NCBI RefSeq assembly: GCF_014648915.1
Contig: NZ_BMSA01000005.1
Span: 291,744-355,743, forward strand
Direction of reading: 5' to 3'
Length of the DNA stretch: 64,000 nt
Source of the DNA: Streptomyces phaeofaciens
Lineage (GTDB): Bacteria > Actinomycetota > Actinomycetes > Streptomycetales > Streptomycetaceae
Position 1 is the stretch's first letter, and the number at the start of each line of letters is the position of its first letter. The translations under genes and the position numbers were made by a program. The notes beneath the pieces are model-generated. The model ran no database searches and was not told where the DNA came from. It was given only the letters and a program-made list of their open reading frames with translations. This document shows, piece by piece, positions 61,694 to 64,000 of this stretch.

Positions 61694-63948
61694 GCACGGA
61701 GCCGGATCCCGCCGAGAGCACGAGGAACACCGGGCCGGGGACGCCGGACGGTGAGGACGGCGTCCGCGCGACGGAGAGCGGCGGCGACACCCCGGCCACG
61801 GACGGCACGACGGGCGAGGACACCTCGGAGGACGCCGGGGAGAGCACCGGCGACGACGGCACCGCCGCAGAGGTCACCGCCGGGGAGGGCGCGGCCACCC
61901 CGGGCGCGGACCAGGCCGCCGCCCAGGTCACCGAGGCCCAGGCCGAGCTGGCCGCGCAGAAGCAGGAGCGGGAGCGGATCGAGCGGCGCAAGGCCGAGAA
62001 GACGGGGCCCATCGCCGCCGGGACCAAGCTGAGCGGCAAGGCCGCCGACCTGCTCGCCGCCGTACGGGCGGTGGAGGGCGGCGCCAAGCCCACGGCCGGC
62101 GTCTTCGACGACCCCGAGCCCGCCCCGCGCCGCCCCGCCCCGGAGCCCGTTCGGCACCCGCGGCCGGTGGCCGCCGAGGCCGCCGCCGCACCGGCACCCG
62201 CACCGGACGCCGTCGAGGCCGTCCGGCGGGTGCTGGCCGACGGCGGTGCCCCCGAGAGCCTGGCGCCGCAGGTCGCCGCCGGCCTCGGCGAGGGCGCCGA
62301 GGAGGTGCTGCGGGAGGACCCCTGGCAGCTGCTGCGCGTCGCCGGCGTCCGGCCCGAGCAGGCCGACGGTTTCGCGCGGGCGCTGCTGGGCCCGGAGTGC
62401 GCCCCGGACGACGAGCGGCGGGGCCGGGCCATGACGGTCTGGCTGCTGGAGCAGGCCGCGCTGGCCGGGCACACCGCCCTGGAGCTGCCGGCGCTGACCG
62501 CCGCGCTCGCCCAGCGGTCCGTGCCGGACGCGGACGCGGCCGTGCAGAGCACGCTGGCGGAGGGCGAGGCCCTCGCCTTCCAGGACGCCCTGGAGGAGCC
62601 CGGCGCCGCCCCGGCAGCGGCGGAGGGCGCGCAGGAGGAGGACGACGACGAAGCGGCCCGTCCGGTCCGTGTCCTGGTCGGTCTGGAGCGGTACGCGCTC
62701 GCGGAGGAGAGCCTCGCCGACGCCCTGGCCAGGATCGTCAACTCCCTCGCCAAGGAGGCGTCCCCGCACTGGGAGGCGGCGGCGTCCGGCAGCGCGGCCG
62801 AACTGATCCGGGCGGTCGCCGGGCACGGCCTGGTGCTGCACACCGGCGGCGAGGCGGCCCGCGCGGAACCTGCCGCCCTGCTCACCGCGGCCCGCGCCCA
62901 GGGCCTGCGCGCCGTGGCGGCCTGCCACACGTTTGACGGACGGCACCGGTTCGCGGCGCTCCTGGCCGGGACGGCCCCGGAGGGGGCGGACGACTCCGTC
63001 GTCACCCTCCCCGGTCTCCTCTCCGGCGCCGAGGGCCCGGGCCGGGACGCGGACGGGGCGCTCGCCCTGGACCTGCTGGTCCTGCTGGACGCCCCGCAGG
63101 TCGACGTGGAGAGCGCCGCGATGGTGGCGGAGTCGCTGCCGGACGGCGCCCGGCTGGTGCTCAGCGGGGATCCGGCGGTGCTGTGGTCCGCCGGGCCCGG
63201 CCGGGTCTTCGGCGATCTGCTCGCGGCACGGGTGTGCCCGCAGGTCGCCTCCCGCACGCCCGACCCGGGGCCGCTGGGCGAGCTGGTCTCCGGGCTCGGC
63301 ATCGGCGAGCTGAACCAGGTCGAGGCGCCCGGCAAGGAGATCGTGATCGTGCCGGTGCGGGACGCGGGCGAGGCCGTGCACCGGACCGTGCAGCTCGTCG
63401 CCGACTCGGTGCCCCGGGCCTTCGGCTTCACGCCCGGGCAGACCGTGGTGATCACCCCGGGGCACGGCGGGGCGGCCGGCACCCGCGCGCTGAACGCCGC
63501 GCTCAAGGAGCGGCTCAACCCCGGCCCCGGCCGCTTCGGCGGTTTCGACCCCGGCGACCTGGTCGTCCACTCCCCCGCGCCGGGCCGTACGGTGCCGGGC
63601 CGGGTGGAGAAGGCCGACGCCGAAGGGCTGCACCTGGCCTGCGCGGACGGCCCCGTGGTCGTACCGCGGGAGCGGGTGGAGCAGTCCGTGAAGCACGGGT
63701 GGGCGCTGACCGCGCACCAGGCGGTGGGCAGCCGGTGGCCCGCGGCGGTCGTGGTGCTCCCCGGTGACGCGGCGCGGACGCTCTCCCGTCCGTGGGTGTA
63801 CACGGCCTTCGGCCGGGCGGAGCGCCATCTGTCCGTGGTGCACGGCGTGGAGCAGGCCCTGCCCAGAGCGGTCGCCGAGGTCCCGGCGAAGCCCCGCACG
63901 ACCCGCCTGCCCCTCCTGCTGCGCACCCTGGTCCCGCCGGCCTCCTAG
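61690..63948 (+). CDS. RecD2-family helicase-like protein without a Walker A lysine
   Basis: The 752-residue protein has an acidic, disordered N-terminus (1-130), a helix-hairpin-helix region (about 175-235) as in RecD2, then a superfamily-1 helicase-like body. The P-loop position reads HTGGEAARAE (384-393) instead of GGPGTGKT, and the Walker B position reads LLDAPQ (Asp467-Ala468) instead of DE. The rest keeps the RecD2 pattern: LPDGARLVLSGDPAVLWSAGPGRVFGDLL, FGFTPGQTVVITP...GTRALNAAL, ALTAHQAVGSRWPAAVVVL (His676) and VYTAFGRAERHLSVV. It probably cannot hydrolyse ATP in the usual way and may be a DNA-binding pseudo-helicase. GTG start coupled to the aldo/keto reductase gene. Confidence 0.85.
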   Translation: MSTEPDPAESTRNTGPGTPDGEDGVRATESGGDTPATDGTTGEDTSEDAGESTGDDGTAAEVTAGEGAATPGADQAAAQVTEAQAELAAQKQERERIERRKAEKTGPIAAGTKLSGKAADLLAAVRAVEGGAKPTAGVFDDPEPAPRRPAPEPVRHPRPVAAEAAAAPAPAPDAVEAVRRVLADGGAPESLAPQVAAGLGEGAEEVLREDPWQLLRVAGVRPEQADGFARALLGPECAPDDERRGRAMTVWLLEQAALAGHTALELPALTAALAQRSVPDADAAVQSTLAEGEALAFQDALEEPGAAPAAAEGAQEEDDDEAARPVRVLVGLERYALAEESLADALARIVNSLAKEASPHWEAAASGSAAELIRAVAGHGLVLHTGGEAARAEPAALLTAARAQGLRAVAACHTFDGRHRFAALLAGTAPEGADDSVVTLPGLLSGAEGPGRDADGALALDLLVLLDAPQVDVESAAMVAESLPDGARLVLSGDPAVLWSAGPGRVFGDLLAARVCPQVASRTPDPGPLGELVSGLGIGELNQVEAPGKEIVIVPVRDAGEAVHRTVQLVADSVPRAFGFTPGQTVVITPGHGGAAGTRALNAALKERLNPGPGRFGGFDPGDLVVHSPAPGRTVPGRVEKADAEGLHLACADGPVVVPRERVEQSVKHGWALTAHQAVGSRWPAAVVVLPGDAARTLSRPWVYTAFGRAERHLSVVHGVEQALPRAVAEVPAKPRTTRLPLLLRTLVPPAS

Positions 63949-64000
63949 GACCTGTCCGGTCGATCAAGTCGCAGGAAAGCGACGGCACCTTGCAGCACGG

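Overview
The window is a stretch of Streptomyces chromosome. GC is very high, third positions are strongly G/C, GTG starts are common, and the gene set is typical: a Pup-proteasome system, mycothiol ligase MshC, GylR/glp glycerol genes, an F420-type oxidoreductase and rare TTA codons. From memory, the gene order follows S. coelicolor SCO1631 to about SCO1670. It also resembles, in outline, M. tuberculosis Rv2093c (tatC) to Rv2135c. I could not run any alignment or search. No tRNA, rRNA, CRISPR array, IS element or prophage is visible.

Layout, left to right. 1-4 kb: tatC (cut by the left edge), tatA, two small conserved genes and pafC/pafB. 4-7 kb: two FKBP isomerases (one a lipoprotein), a lipoprotein and a secreted HExxH metalloprotease. 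7.4-17.4 kb: the pupylation/proteasome locus (pafA, an MFS gene with a divergent LacI-type regulator, prcA, prcB, an HNH nuclease overlapping prcB, pup, dop, arc). 17.6-23.3 kb: ferredoxin, an anchored protein, TrmI, an M50 site-2 protease with CBS domains, a RecB-type Fe-S nuclease and a NarL-type response regulator. 23.3-26.6 kb: two tandem family-5 solute-binding lipoproteins with no permease. 27-37 kb: a HAD phosphatase, metH, and gylR with the glpF-glpK-glpD operon.

37.1-51.5 kb looks like an accessory insertion between glpD and the PAC2/parJ-like gene. It holds a membrane NACHT NTPase with a TTA codon. It also holds what reads as a complete route from methylthioadenosine (MTA) to the keto acid precursor of methionine. 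This is mtnD-mtnC-mtnB, convergent mtnA, and a translationally coupled operon: BMP-type nucleoside ABC importer, NP-I phosphorylase and MTA/SAH-type deaminase. That operon is preceded by a 22-codon ORF resembling actinobacterial sulfur leader peptides. A FadR-type regulator follows.

51.6-64 kb: PAC2/ParJ-like protein, a Tat-exported beta-propeller protein, mshC, the conserved trio of SCO1664-family, DUF3090 and histidine phosphatase, CorA, a ferritin-like protein, an F420-type luciferase-like oxidoreductase, an aldo/keto reductase and a RecD2-family protein that has lost its Walker A lysine.

Themes: protein turnover and export (Tat, FKBPs, Pup-proteasome, proteases), and sulfur/thiol chemistry (MetH, MTA salvage, MshC). 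Many units end in long perfect hairpins. Several promoters carry clear palindromes; the main candidates are upstream of tatA, gylR/glpF, the FadR gene and the F420-type oxidoreductase gene.
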